NCBI GenBank assembly: GCA_017471175.1
Contig: JAFUVS010000015.1
Location: forward strand, 124,001-188,000
DNA length: 64,000 nt
Reading direction: 5' to 3'
DNA from: Paludibacteraceae bacterium
GTDB taxonomy: Bacteria; Bacteroidota; Bacteroidia; Bacteroidales; Paludibacteraceae
The notes under the pieces were generated by a model, which saw nothing but the letters and a program-made list of their open reading frames with translations, was not told the origin of the DNA and did no database searches. Shown piece after piece: positions 35,875-44,093 of this stretch; the stretch's first letter is position 1; each line of letters starts with the position of its first letter. Made by a program: the position numbers and the translations under genes.

Positions 35875-37059
35875 TCAGTCTTTCGGGAAGTATTGATAGA
35901 GTAAGGCTTTATGCAACCGTCTCATTATGAGCATCTGCAAGCCAGTGAAAGCAATCAGCACAGCCACCGCCGGCAACGACTGCGTAATCGGATTGCCGAG
36001 CAGCACCTCATTGACATAGATAAGGTAATAATGCCGCAATGGGAAAAGATTGGTCAAAGCCTGCACAAAAGGCAACATTCCCATCTTAGGAAACGTGAAG
36101 CCCGACAAGGAGAAAGAAAGCATCCCGTACAAGGCACCTGCCGACAGAGCCACACGCAGTATAGGAATAATCCCGACAAACGTGACCGCAATGCTCTGCA
36201 TCGCCAATATATATGCCACCATACCGACATTGAGCCACACGAAACTGCCGTTCACAGGAAAGTGCATCATTCTGACCAACACGATGTTCATCGTCACACC
36301 CATTGCGCAATACAGAACCACGTGCGGTAGCAACTTACCCACCATTGCCCGCGTGAAACTGCCTTGCGCGGCACGAAGCCAGTCGCGAGAGGTCTTTCCT
36401 TTCAGTTCCAAGCCTATCGAATAGATAGTTATCATCAGCACAATCAGACCCAATATACCCGGCAGGATAATCCCCGTCAGATAGACAAGGTAGTTGCTCG
36501 ACGGATTGCCTATAAAGTGACTCTCTACCGCTATAGGCTGCAAGCGTTTCATTATCAAGTATTCAGGCAGTCCTTTCTTGCGCAGCACCTCGCGCTGGAA
36601 CGCTCCTGAAGCCAACGTCATTACCGTCAGTAATTGTTTGGAGGCGGTCGAAGCACCAATCGTATATGCATTGTTCATATAGAACACCACCTCCGGCCGT
36701 TTGAACGATGCCAAATCAGCGTAGAAACGCTCGGGGATTACCACGAAAGCATATACCCTACCCTGCTGCATCAACCTTCGCCCCTGCTCATACGTATCCG
36801 TCACAGCCACTATATCCACCGCCTGCGTGGCATTCAACTCGTGCACCACACGCCGAGAGATGGCTGAATGGTCCAAATCAACCACCGCTATCGGCATCTT
36901 CTCCGGCGAACCGGTCTTAAAAAGAGTAAGGAAAAAGACGCACGAGAAAAACATCACGAATATCGTGGAGAAGATGTACACCGGCCGCCGGAGTAGCATA
37001 TTCACCTCACGCTTCGCTACACGAAGAACAATCTCTATTTGACGAGTCAGGGAAACCAT
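35875..37059 (-). CDS. ABC-2 type permease, exporter subunit
   Basis: 394 aa, same architecture as its neighbour: one N-terminal membrane helix (YIFSTIFVMFFSCVFFLTLF), a periplasmic domain (IAVVDLDHSAISRRVVHELN) and a C-terminal six-helix region with FSLSGFTFPKMGMLPFVQ. The ATG directly abuts the HlyD stop and the stop lies 6 bp before the next permease, so the two likely form a heterodimer. Substrate unknown; related YbhFSR-type systems export drugs or other small molecules. Confidence 0.82.
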   Translation of the reverse strand: MVSLTRQIEIVLRVAKREVNMLLRRPVYIFSTIFVMFFSCVFFLTLFKTGSPEKMPIAVVDLDHSAISRRVVHELNATQAVDIVAVTDTYEQGRRLMQQGRVYAFVVIPERFYADLASFKRPEVVFYMNNAYTIGASTASKQLLTVMTLASGAFQREVLRKKGLPEYLIMKRLQPIAVESHFIGNPSSNYLVYLTGIILPGILGLIVLMITIYSIGLELKGKTSRDWLRAAQGSFTRAMVGKLLPHVVLYCAMGVTMNIVLVRMMHFPVNGSFVWLNVGMVAYILAMQSIAVTFVGIIPILRVALSAGALYGMLSFSLSGFTFPKMGMLPFVQALTNLFPLRHYYLIYVNEVLLGNPITQSLPAVAVLIAFTGLQMLIMRRLHKALLYQYFPKD

Positions 37060-38061
37060 TTATCGAACCACAACCGCCGTCATACCGGGACGCAGATTAG
37101 GTATCTCGGTCAGCGGACGCGCTTTCACATCAAAGGTCTTGATATCATAGCCGCCATTGGTCTGCGTCGAACGCCACGTGGCATAACTCGCCATCACCTT
37201 GATAAACGTCACTTTTACGGGATACGTCTCCTCGCCCAATGCAGGAACACGTATCTGCAACTCGCTGCCCATCGTGATGTCTTTGAGCATATCCTCACGA
37301 ATGGCAAAGTGGAACCACATATCTTTCGTATCCACCACAGCCATCACGGGTGAGCCTTGACCTACTAATTCGCCCACATGCGGGAAACACTCGCTCACCT
37401 CGCCGTCCACGGGACTGGTCAGGTAGCGTTCCGCTTTGGCGATATTGATTTCGTCTATCACGCCGTCCACACGAGCCACGAGCGCGCGAGCCGCAGCCTT
37501 ATCCTCTTCCTGTGCCCCTTTCAGAGCCATATCATACTGCGACTTGGCGGCTTTCACATTCGCCTGCGCCACCTTGTACTGCGCCTCCACTTCATCGTGT
37601 TTCTGCGCCGTTACCACACCCTTCTGATAGAGCCTGTCCACGCGCTCAAACGACTTGCGATACACCTCCTCGCCTGCCAACGCTTTCTGATACAGTTCGT
37701 ATGCACCCTGTATCTGCTCCTCGCGTGCACCGTGAATGGCTTTCTGGTTCTGCGCCTCGGCTGCATTACGGGCGGCTATCGCTTGCGACAACTTGGCTTC
37801 CACTTCGGGCGAATTGATAATCACCAACGTGTCGCCTTTCTTGACCTGATCGCCCTCCTCGGCAAGGAACATCTCAATACGTCCCGGCACTTTGCCCGAC
37901 ACGCGATACTCGGTGGCTTCCGCCTCGCCGTATATCTCTATTTTCTCGTCTTTGAGAACGAATATACCGATGATTGCCACTACGATAATAACAGCAAACA
38001 ACACGCCCAATCCCAACAGCAGGTCTTTACGGGCATTCATCCGATGCTTATTCTGTTCCAT
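37060..38061 (-). CDS. HlyD-family membrane fusion protein
   Basis: 333 aa from ATG 38061 (a GTG at 38067 is possible). One N-terminal membrane helix (LLLGLGVLFAVIIVVAIIGIFVL), lipoyl-like halves flanking a coiled coil of ~100 residues (AKLSQAIAARNAAEAQNQKA ... QYKVAQANVKAAKSQYDMALKG), then YLTSPVDGEVSECFPHVGE. It forms the periplasmic adaptor between the two ABC-2 permeases and the TolC-like outer-membrane channel encoded just upstream. Confidence 0.88.
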   Translation of the reverse strand: MEQNKHRMNARKDLLLGLGVLFAVIIVVAIIGIFVLKDEKIEIYGEAEATEYRVSGKVPGRIEMFLAEEGDQVKKGDTLVIINSPEVEAKLSQAIAARNAAEAQNQKAIHGAREEQIQGAYELYQKALAGEEVYRKSFERVDRLYQKGVVTAQKHDEVEAQYKVAQANVKAAKSQYDMALKGAQEEDKAAARALVARVDGVIDEINIAKAERYLTSPVDGEVSECFPHVGELVGQGSPVMAVVDTKDMWFHFAIREDMLKDITMGSELQIRVPALGEETYPVKVTFIKVMASYATWRSTQTNGGYDIKTFDVKARPLTEIPNLRPGMTAVVVR

Positions 38062-38073
38062 ATTCACTATCTA

Positions 38074-39516
38074 TCAATTTTCAACTTCCAATTTCCCCGT
38101 ATGTTTCTTATACGTTATCTCCGCCATACGCAGGGCTATAGCGGCATCGATTTCTTCACTATACGCTTTATTCCAAGCCGTTTGTGCTTTCATAAGGTCG
38201 GTGGCGGTCAGCATACCCTCCGCATACGAGTCCTGCGCATAACGCAGTATCTCCTCGCTGTGGGCAAGAGCCGTCTTGGCTGCTACCAATTGGCGGGACG
38301 CTTCGCTTACTTTCTGTGCCGACTGGGTCGCCTGCAACTCTATCTTCTGTTGCGCCTCCTCTATCTGTAATTCCACCGTCTTGGCTTTATGCTTGGCGGC
38401 ACGGACTGCCAAAATGTCAGACGCATGGGCTATCGGGATATTGACTGCCACACCTGCCGAGAAAAAGCCCTCGAAGTTCTTCTTAAAGCCGTCCGCTACA
38501 TTCGGATTGGTTATCACGTAGTTGGCGGACGCTACTATGTTGGGTTGCAATCCGGCGGCTGCCAATCCTACACCCGACTTGGCGACATTATGCAGTTCGC
38601 CCAATAGTTGCAATTCCTCTCTATGCGACTTAATCTGTTCCAAATCAGCAGAAAAATCCGTCAGCGACACACTATCCAACTGCGCACTGTCATCCGGTCG
38701 TATATCCGTTGTCAGCGGCAAGCCTACCACCTGACACAGAGCCATCTTCGAGAGTATCAGTCCGTTCTGTGCTTTCGCTAACGAAGACTCGGCATCGCTC
38801 ACTGCCATCTTGACTTGCAGCATATCCGCACTCGTTGCTAAACCTTCTTCTTGAGCCAACGCCACTTCCTGCTCCAATTGACGCACCAATGCTACATACC
38901 GCTCTGCCAACCGCTGCTTTTCCTGCACCGACAGCACGCGCCAATAAGCCTCCTCCACTTCCACCACCAAGTCCGTCTTGTTCTTGTGCGCATTGATCTG
39001 TGCTATACGCTCCATCGAGCGCGCCATCTTGTGCGAAAAGATAATCCTCCCACCCACATAAACAGGCTGAACCACACCCACTTGACCCACCATCACGTGC
39101 GTCAAATCAAGGTCGAACTGCCGGTATATATCGCCATAAATCGCCCCCGTGGTTTGGTTGATAGCCTGTGCCGTTTCAGGGAACAACTGCTCGGCTAACT
39201 GTAAATACGGATTCTTGTACGTCAAGCCGTTCAACCCCATTGACCCGAACTGTGTCGGTATGGACTGCGACATCAGATAGGCGTGACGTGAGTTCCACAG
39301 ATACACCCCATTGGCACTCACCTGCGGGAAGAAACGTGCCGTCACGGCTTGGCGCGCATACTTGGCTGCCAAGACGTTCTCTTCGTCTATACGGCTCTTC
39401 AACGTCGAATGAAGAGCCATATTCCGACACGAATCTAACGTCAGAACCACCGGCTGAGCTTGTACCCAACCGACCGACAGCACGACCGTTAATACTACTA
39501 TTATACGTTTCATCAT
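38074..39516 (-). CDS. TolC-family outer-membrane efflux protein
   Basis: 480 aa. Signal peptide MMKRIIVVLTVVLSVGWVQAQ; starts at 39516 or 39513 are equivalent choices (MM). Two OEP repeats with long coiled-coil stretches (LVRQLEQEVALAQEEGLATSADMLQVKMAVSDAESSLAK and AKTALAHSEEILRYAQDSYAEGMLTATDLMKAQTAWNKA) are the TolC hallmark. The last residues (GKLEVEN) are encoded by a run of degenerate 7-bp repeats that continues over the stop codon. First gene of the exporter cluster. Confidence 0.88.
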   Translation of the reverse strand: MMKRIIVVLTVVLSVGWVQAQPVVLTLDSCRNMALHSTLKSRIDEENVLAAKYARQAVTARFFPQVSANGVYLWNSRHAYLMSQSIPTQFGSMGLNGLTYKNPYLQLAEQLFPETAQAINQTTGAIYGDIYRQFDLDLTHVMVGQVGVVQPVYVGGRIIFSHKMARSMERIAQINAHKNKTDLVVEVEEAYWRVLSVQEKQRLAERYVALVRQLEQEVALAQEEGLATSADMLQVKMAVSDAESSLAKAQNGLILSKMALCQVVGLPLTTDIRPDDSAQLDSVSLTDFSADLEQIKSHREELQLLGELHNVAKSGVGLAAAGLQPNIVASANYVITNPNVADGFKKNFEGFFSAGVAVNIPIAHASDILAVRAAKHKAKTVELQIEEAQQKIELQATQSAQKVSEASRQLVAAKTALAHSEEILRYAQDSYAEGMLTATDLMKAQTAWNKAYSEEIDAAIALRMAEITYKKHTGKLEVEN

Positions 39517-39564
39517 TTCATTCTTTGCGCACTCTATGCAGCAAAAAACGTGCCAAAGCAAGTA

Positions 39565-41427
39565 CTACCGGCCTATTTTCACAATCAGCGTGGAAAGCGG
39601 TTCGGCTTCCAAGTCCCCGCGCGACAAGTCAATCACATTACCTGTCAGCACATTACGACCTTTCGGTTGATACCGACTGAGGATCTCCGCATAGTGAGCT
39701 GTCGGAATCACTTTCTTCTCCTCCGAACCATTGACGAACACAAAAACTGCCTCTTTGTCATTATAGCGGAAGAAAGCGTATGTATTGCCCCTGTCAAAGA
39801 AATGAATCGTCCGTCCCGTATGCAGCACCTTTTCGCTCTTGCGCCACTGATACAGGCGGCTCACATAGTCATACAGGTCTTTCTGCTCGGCAGTCAACGT
39901 GTCCGCTGAAGGCAAGGGCATACGCAACGTCGAGTGTCCCGAACTCCTATCCGACGAGCGCATTCCGTATTCGTCCCCTGCGAAAATCTGCGGGATTCCG
40001 CGCATCGTAGCCACCAACGCATGACCGATCTTCACCCGCCGTATATCCCCGTCTTTCACCACGTCCGCAAAGCGGTCCATATCATGGTTACCAACGAACA
40101 TAAGCAACTGATTGACATCAGCATACAAGTAGTCCATCGCCACCGCGTTATACACCTTCGCCATTCCGCCGTCCCAGAAGTTGCCATCGTTCTCCAACGC
40201 CTGACGGATAGCCTCCTCCACGGGGAAATCCATCACGCTCGGCAGACCCGAGTCATATCCGTCGTAGTTCTTCGTACCCGACTGCCAGTAAGCCACAGCC
40301 GATGCAGGACGCGTCCAGCATTCGCCCACGATGTTCAGGTTCGGATATTCATCCCGTATCGCCCGTACCCATGCAGCCGATGCTTCTTTTCCTATATAAG
40401 GATACGTGTCCACGCGCAGACCGTCCAAGTCGGCGTACTCAACCCACCAGATAGCCCACTGTTGGAAATAGCGAAGCAAGTCCTCGTTATCCAAGTTCAT
40501 ATCCGGCATCGGGCGGTCGAACCAACCTCGGTTGCTCAACTCCCTGTCGTACTTCGAGGCGTTCACATCATAGTTCGCCGAGAACACATTGATTGTATTC
40601 GTGAACTCGTCAAACTGATTCACCCAGTCTTTGTAGGGCAGGTCTTGCATCCACCAGTGCGCCGCACCGCAGTGGTTAGGCACCATATCCATCAGCACTT
40701 TTATTCCCTTCTCGTGCGCCTTCCTTACCATCTCGCAGTACAGCTCATTGCTCCCGTAACGAGGGTCTATATGGTAGTAGTCCGAGCACGCATAGCCGTG
40801 GTAACTCCATTCGGCTTCATTATCTTCCAGTAGCGGTGTAGGCCATATAGCCGTTGCACCTGTCTCTTTTATATGGTCTAACTGTTGGATGATACCGGCT
40901 ATATCGCCGCCCCACCGACCGTGCACATTCTGCTTATTGCCTTTTTCAAGCATACCTTTCACCGTGTTGTTCGCCGCATCCCCATCGCAGAATCGATCCG
41001 ACATCAGCAGGTAAATGCAGTCCGCCGAAGTGAACGACTGCCGCTCCCTGCTACCGGCTCTACGCGTACCGATCTGATAGTCAAAACTCGTCTTCCTGCC
41101 TGCTTTCGTGAGCGTAATACGGTACGTACCCGCTTCCTTCACATCCAAGTCAAGAAACAGATAATTCGGCGAATAAGCATTGTGCTGCCCCCGTAGTTGC
41201 AACCCCGTACAAGCACCTTTGACCACTCGCTTCCCGTTCAGACGCTGAATGGTAACAGTCGAACTCACCAAGTCCGTCCCGTGAACCATCAACTGCAGCG
41301 GCATCTGCATATCCGTCCACCAGCACAAAGGCTCCACCTGCCGAACAGACATCTTTTCTCCGGCTTGCATCGTTCCCAAGCCGATTACACCCCACAACAG
41401 GGCTAAAAACAAAGATAAGCGTTTCAT
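39565..41427 (-). CDS. secreted GH13 alpha-amylase-family enzyme (cyclomaltodextrinase/neopullulanase-like)
   Basis: 620 aa. Signal peptide (MKRLSLFLALLWGVIGLGTMQAG), N-terminal Ig-like cyclomaltodextrinase_N domain (VEPLCWWTDMQMPLQLMVHG), then a (beta/alpha)8 barrel. Catalytic residues: Asp in GLRVDTYPY (~339), Glu in VGECWT (~367), Asp in GNHDMDRF (~449). The C-terminal beta domain (VFVNGSEEKKVIP ... LSTLIVKIGR) completes the architecture. Size and layout match periplasmic SusA-type enzymes that cut alpha-glucans or maltooligosaccharides. No susCD pair lies in the window. Confidence 0.9.
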   Translation of the reverse strand: MKRLSLFLALLWGVIGLGTMQAGEKMSVRQVEPLCWWTDMQMPLQLMVHGTDLVSSTVTIQRLNGKRVVKGACTGLQLRGQHNAYSPNYLFLDLDVKEAGTYRITLTKAGRKTSFDYQIGTRRAGSRERQSFTSADCIYLLMSDRFCDGDAANNTVKGMLEKGNKQNVHGRWGGDIAGIIQQLDHIKETGATAIWPTPLLEDNEAEWSYHGYACSDYYHIDPRYGSNELYCEMVRKAHEKGIKVLMDMVPNHCGAAHWWMQDLPYKDWVNQFDEFTNTINVFSANYDVNASKYDRELSNRGWFDRPMPDMNLDNEDLLRYFQQWAIWWVEYADLDGLRVDTYPYIGKEASAAWVRAIRDEYPNLNIVGECWTRPASAVAYWQSGTKNYDGYDSGLPSVMDFPVEEAIRQALENDGNFWDGGMAKVYNAVAMDYLYADVNQLLMFVGNHDMDRFADVVKDGDIRRVKIGHALVATMRGIPQIFAGDEYGMRSSDRSSGHSTLRMPLPSADTLTAEQKDLYDYVSRLYQWRKSEKVLHTGRTIHFFDRGNTYAFFRYNDKEAVFVFVNGSEEKKVIPTAHYAEILSRYQPKGRNVLTGNVIDLSRGDLEAEPLSTLIVKIGR

Positions 41428-41563
41428 CTTCTTTTATTTAATTGCATTATTGATTATATTCCCTCCTGAACTCTCAAAGATTCCATCCTACCGTTTCAGC
41501 CAATCTTGGCTGATTTCGCCTTGATTAAACCGTATAAATGCGCAGACTAAAGCGGGTGAAACT

Positions 41564-41618
41564 TATGTGATTCTTATGTGATTAGTATGTGATTAGTATG
41601 TGATTAGTATGTCGTTCC
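41564..41618. repeat. 11-bp tandem repeat overlapping the GNAT stop codon
   Basis: Five units of the type TATGTGATTAG (the last imperfect, TATGTCGTTCC). The repeat covers the 3' end and stop codon of the minus-strand GNAT gene. The rest of the 41428-41563 gap holds a short hairpin TCAGCCA/TGGCTGA (41496-41513) without a T-run and no gene. Confidence 0.88.
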
Positions 41619-42176
41619 CGAATGGGAACCCTCAAGAAACTGTTTTTCCGTCTTCAACCAAAGGACAGCATCGCTCTCTAACGTCCAGTTTTTCAGCGTC
41701 CCGGACTGTGTATAGCCTGCCTTTTCAAATAGCCGCATACAAGCCGTATTCCCCGTCCCGATGACAGCATAAAGCACCCGCAGGCGCAAAAAAAGAAAGG
41801 CGTACCGTTCCAACTCGTGCAGCACCTCCGCCGCATATCCTTTCCCCCTGTAATCCGCTGCTATATAAAGTCCTATCGCCGCACGACGGTTACGCACATC
41901 CAAGTCAAACAAGTCCGCGCACCCGACCGTACAACGCCGACCTTCCCCCTCGCAACCACAAGCATTCTCAAGACTTCTCTCCTCTTTTACTTCAATAATC
42001 AGCCGCAACTGCCCGTCCTTGTATATATCGCCCGTCGTCTGCGCCACATAGTCACGCAGGTCTTGTTGGCTCACAGGGTTATGATTAGCCCCGTCAGCCC
42101 ACACTGCCGCATCGTTTTCCCATTGATATAGGAAAGGCACATCCATCGGCTCTATTTTCCGCAAATTAACTTTCAT
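41604..42176 (-). CDS. GNAT-family N-acetyltransferase
   Basis: 190 aa. GNAT fold with the acetyl-CoA-binding segment IGLYIAADYRGKGYAAEVL (R/Q-x-x-G-x-G/A type), followed by NTACMRLFEKAGYTQSGT, typical of RimJ/RimL-like acetyltransferases. A Cys/Glu-rich insert (NACGCEGEGRRC, ~75) between strands is unusual. The C-terminal residues are written by the 11-bp repeat. Substrate unknown. Confidence 0.82.
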   Translation of the reverse strand: MKVNLRKIEPMDVPFLYQWENDAAVWADGANHNPVSQQDLRDYVAQTTGDIYKDGQLRLIIEVKEERSLENACGCEGEGRRCTVGCADLFDLDVRNRRAAIGLYIAADYRGKGYAAEVLHELERYAFLFLRLRVLYAVIGTGNTACMRLFEKAGYTQSGTLKNWTLESDAVLWLKTEKQFLEGSHSGTTY

Positions 42177-42191
42177 CGGTCATATAATTCA

Positions 42192-42629
42192 TCACCCGAA
42201 CAGCCTCTGCAGCAGCCCCTCTTTCTTTTTCGGTGTTTCGTTGACTTGCGAAGCCGGCTGAAACTGCTTCCCGCTGTGAATCATCTGATAGATAACGCCC
42301 CAGTCCGGCAGCCCGCCCAGATTCCTGTCATCAATAAACAGATCCGCTTTCAGTTTGCGCGGCGTGAATGCTCCTTCGGGCATCTGCGTGTCCAACTGTT
42401 GTTCTTCGGGGTAGTTGCTGTTCACCGCATAGAAGTCCAACCCGCGTTCGTGGCAGTAGTCCACGGCTTCCTGCAGTAGCGCACCCTCGCGGCACGACCA
42501 CAAGATCAACTGGTGGTGATCCACCGTCTGCAGCATCTTCAGCGACTCTATAGCAAAGGGAATAGGCTTACCTATCGCAGGGTAAGCGTGTTGCACTATC
42601 GTGCCGTCAAAATCAATAGCGATCGTCAT
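42192..42629 (-). CDS. small HAD-like hydrolase (BT0820-type)
   Basis: 145 aa. HAD motif I is DFDGTIV at residues 6-12, and ADLFIDDRNLGG supplies the later acidic motif. There is no clear cap domain. The sequence resembles short Bacteroides proteins annotated simply as hydrolases; the substrate is unknown. The start overlaps the upstream membrane-protein gene by 17 bp. Confidence 0.75.
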   Translation of the reverse strand: MTIAIDFDGTIVQHAYPAIGKPIPFAIESLKMLQTVDHHQLILWSCREGALLQEAVDYCHERGLDFYAVNSNYPEEQQLDTQMPEGAFTPRKLKADLFIDDRNLGGLPDWGVIYQMIHSGKQFQPASQVNETPKKKEGLLQRLFG

Positions 42630-43083
42630 CAGGAAGAAGTTCTAATTCTATTTTACGTTCGGTTGGTTTGGTGAAGTACCACGCTATGGCGGCTACTGCG
42701 GCTATCCATATCATCGATTGGTAACCGCCCAGCAGGTAGTATCCGGCTATACCGGTCAACATACTGTAACTCACTACTATTATCCGCCATCTGCCTGCAT
42801 TCAGATAGGCTTGCAGGCGTTCCGTTTCGTCCTCTATGGCACGTATTTTCTTGCACTTCCTGCTGAACAGATACAGTCCCAACGGAATGCTAACCACTGC
42901 CAAAAAGATGATGATACTTTGTATTACCTGTCCCAAGCCGGACATCGGGTCGATCGGGCTGAACACATCTTTCATTATCAGGTAGTACATCAGCGCGGCT
43001 GTCAGCACCGCACCCGCCATCATCCCGTAATAAACACGGTTCAACTGCTTCACTACGTCTTTCTTTTCCATTATCTTTATCAT
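42613..43083 (-). CDS. small integral membrane protein, unknown function
   Basis: 156 aa with four predicted membrane helices (VYYGMMAGAVLTAALMYYLI, IIIFLAVVSIPLGLYLF, IIVVSYSMLTGIAGYYLLGG, MIWIAAVAAIAWYF) and an acidic C terminus. No named family is recognised. Starts at 43083 or 43071 (MEKKDVV) are both possible. It lies between recR and the HAD gene, after a gap made wholly of 7-bp repeats. Confidence 0.7.
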   Translation of the reverse strand: MIKIMEKKDVVKQLNRVYYGMMAGAVLTAALMYYLIMKDVFSPIDPMSGLGQVIQSIIIFLAVVSIPLGLYLFSRKCKKIRAIEDETERLQAYLNAGRWRIIVVSYSMLTGIAGYYLLGGYQSMIWIAAVAAIAWYFTKPTERKIELELLPDDDRY

Positions 43084-43091
43084 TTGGATTT

Positions 43092-43161
43092 ACTCTAAAC
43101 TCTAAACTACTCTAAACTCTCAACTCTCAACACTCAACTCTAAACTCTAAACTCTAAACTA
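43092..43161. repeat. 7-bp tandem repeat between recR and the membrane-protein gene
   Basis: About ten heptads (CTCTAAA, CTCTCAA, CACTCAA on the plus strand) run from near the membrane-protein ATG into the recR stop codon at 43159-43161. Confidence 0.88.
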
Positions 43162-43842
43162 ACCAATCACTTGCCGATTCACAATCGACCGTCCCAATGT
43201 CACCTCGTCCGTATATTCCAGTTCGTTCCCAATCGCCATCCCTCGCGCTATCTGACTGAACACAAGCGGCTCATAGGTTTCATCCCCCTTCTGCCCGCGT
43301 ATTTCCGTTTCATCCCCTTTCTGCCCGCTTCTTCTCATTTCCTCCGCCTGCTGCAACCGCCTGTGGATATAAAAAGTGGTCGTATCTCCTTCCATCGTTG
43401 TGGGCAGTGCAAATATAACCTCCCGTATCGGTTCTTCTGATACGCGTCGTGCAAGCGACTCTATCTCTATGTCTTGCGGACCAATGGCTTCCATCGGCGA
43501 TATGACTCCGCCCAACACGTGATACACACCGTTATACTGCCCCGTGTTCTCAATCGCCATCACGTCCTGCACGTTCTCCACCACGCACACCGTCCGTTTG
43601 TCCCTGCTCCGGCTGCTGCATATCGGACACACCTCCGTATCGCTCAGGTTATGGCAGCAGCGGCAATAACGTATCTCTTTCTTCAGTTTCAGAAACGCCC
43701 CCGCAAAAGCCTCCACCTCTTTCTCGTCCCGACGCAACAGATTCAGCACCAATCGCAATGCGGTCTTCCGCCCCACCCCCGGCAGCGTGTTCATCTGTTC
43801 CACTGCCTGCTCTAACAACCCGCTCGGCAAATCTCCTACCAT
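43159..43842 (-). CDS. recR: recombination protein RecR with a repeat insertion
   Basis: 227 aa, longer than the usual ~200. Helix-hairpin-helix ([14 protein letters not shown]), Cys4 zinc finger (C60, C63, C72, C75), and a Toprim domain ([27 protein letters not shown]). RecR works with RecO/RecF to load RecA on gaps. Residues 172-190 are two tandem copies of a GQKGDETxx element (30-bp DNA period, 43277-43328) inserted before the conserved [25 protein letters not shown] segment. This insert is absent from typical RecR. Confidence 0.94.
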   Translation of the reverse strand: MVGDLPSGLLEQAVEQMNTLPGVGRKTALRLVLNLLRRDEKEVEAFAGAFLKLKKEIRYCRCCHNLSDTEVCPICSSRSRDKRTVCVVENVQDVMAIENTGQYNGVYHVLGGVISPMEAIGPQDIEIESLARRVSEEPIREVIFALPTTMEGDTTTFYIHRRLQQAEEMRRSGQKGDETEIRGQKGDETYEPLVFSQIARGMAIGNELEYTDEVTLGRSIVNRQVIG

Positions 43843-43899
43843 TCCATATTTCCCTTTCTTGTTTTCATCAAGTCTTTAATCATCGGTTTTGTCCATTGC

Positions 43900-43918
43900 G
43901 GGCGAATACTATTCGCCC
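43900..43918 (-). other. hairpin in the recR leader
   Basis: Perfect stem GGGCGAAT/ATTCGCCC with a 3-nt loop, between the recR promoter and start codon, so it would be in the 5' UTR. No T-run follows. Confidence 0.5.
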
Positions 43919-43949
43919 ACTTATCAGAACCATCTTTCTAATAACGCCG

Positions 43950-43980
43950 CAAAATTAAACACGATATTGCAAAATCACAA
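43950..43980 (-). promoter_or_regulatory. promoter of recR
   Basis: On the minus strand, TTG at 43980-43978, a 20-bp spacer and TAATTTTG at 43957-43950. Confidence 0.65.
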
Positions 43981-44006
43981 ATTTTTTATCTATTTTGCAA
44001 AAAAGT

Positions 44007-44037
44007 TTGCCCACTTCCCAAATCCTGCCTACCTTTG
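44007..44037 (+). promoter_or_regulatory. promoter of the 44094 secreted-protein gene
   Basis: TTG at 44007-44009, 20-bp spacer, TACCTTTG at 44030-44037; a 56-nt leader precedes the ATG at 44094. Confidence 0.78.
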
Positions 44038-44093
44038 CGCGATTTTTTCAAGCCAGACAACTTATAACAAATCATAACTAACCATTTACAACT

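Noticed and set aside
39934..40833. 299-aa open frame antisense to the GH13 gene
   Set aside because: The sense frame holds all GH13 catalytic motifs; the antisense product matches nothing.
43092..43161. CRISPR-like appearance of the heptad arrays
   Set aside because: Period is 7 bp with no unique spacers, and no cas genes are present.
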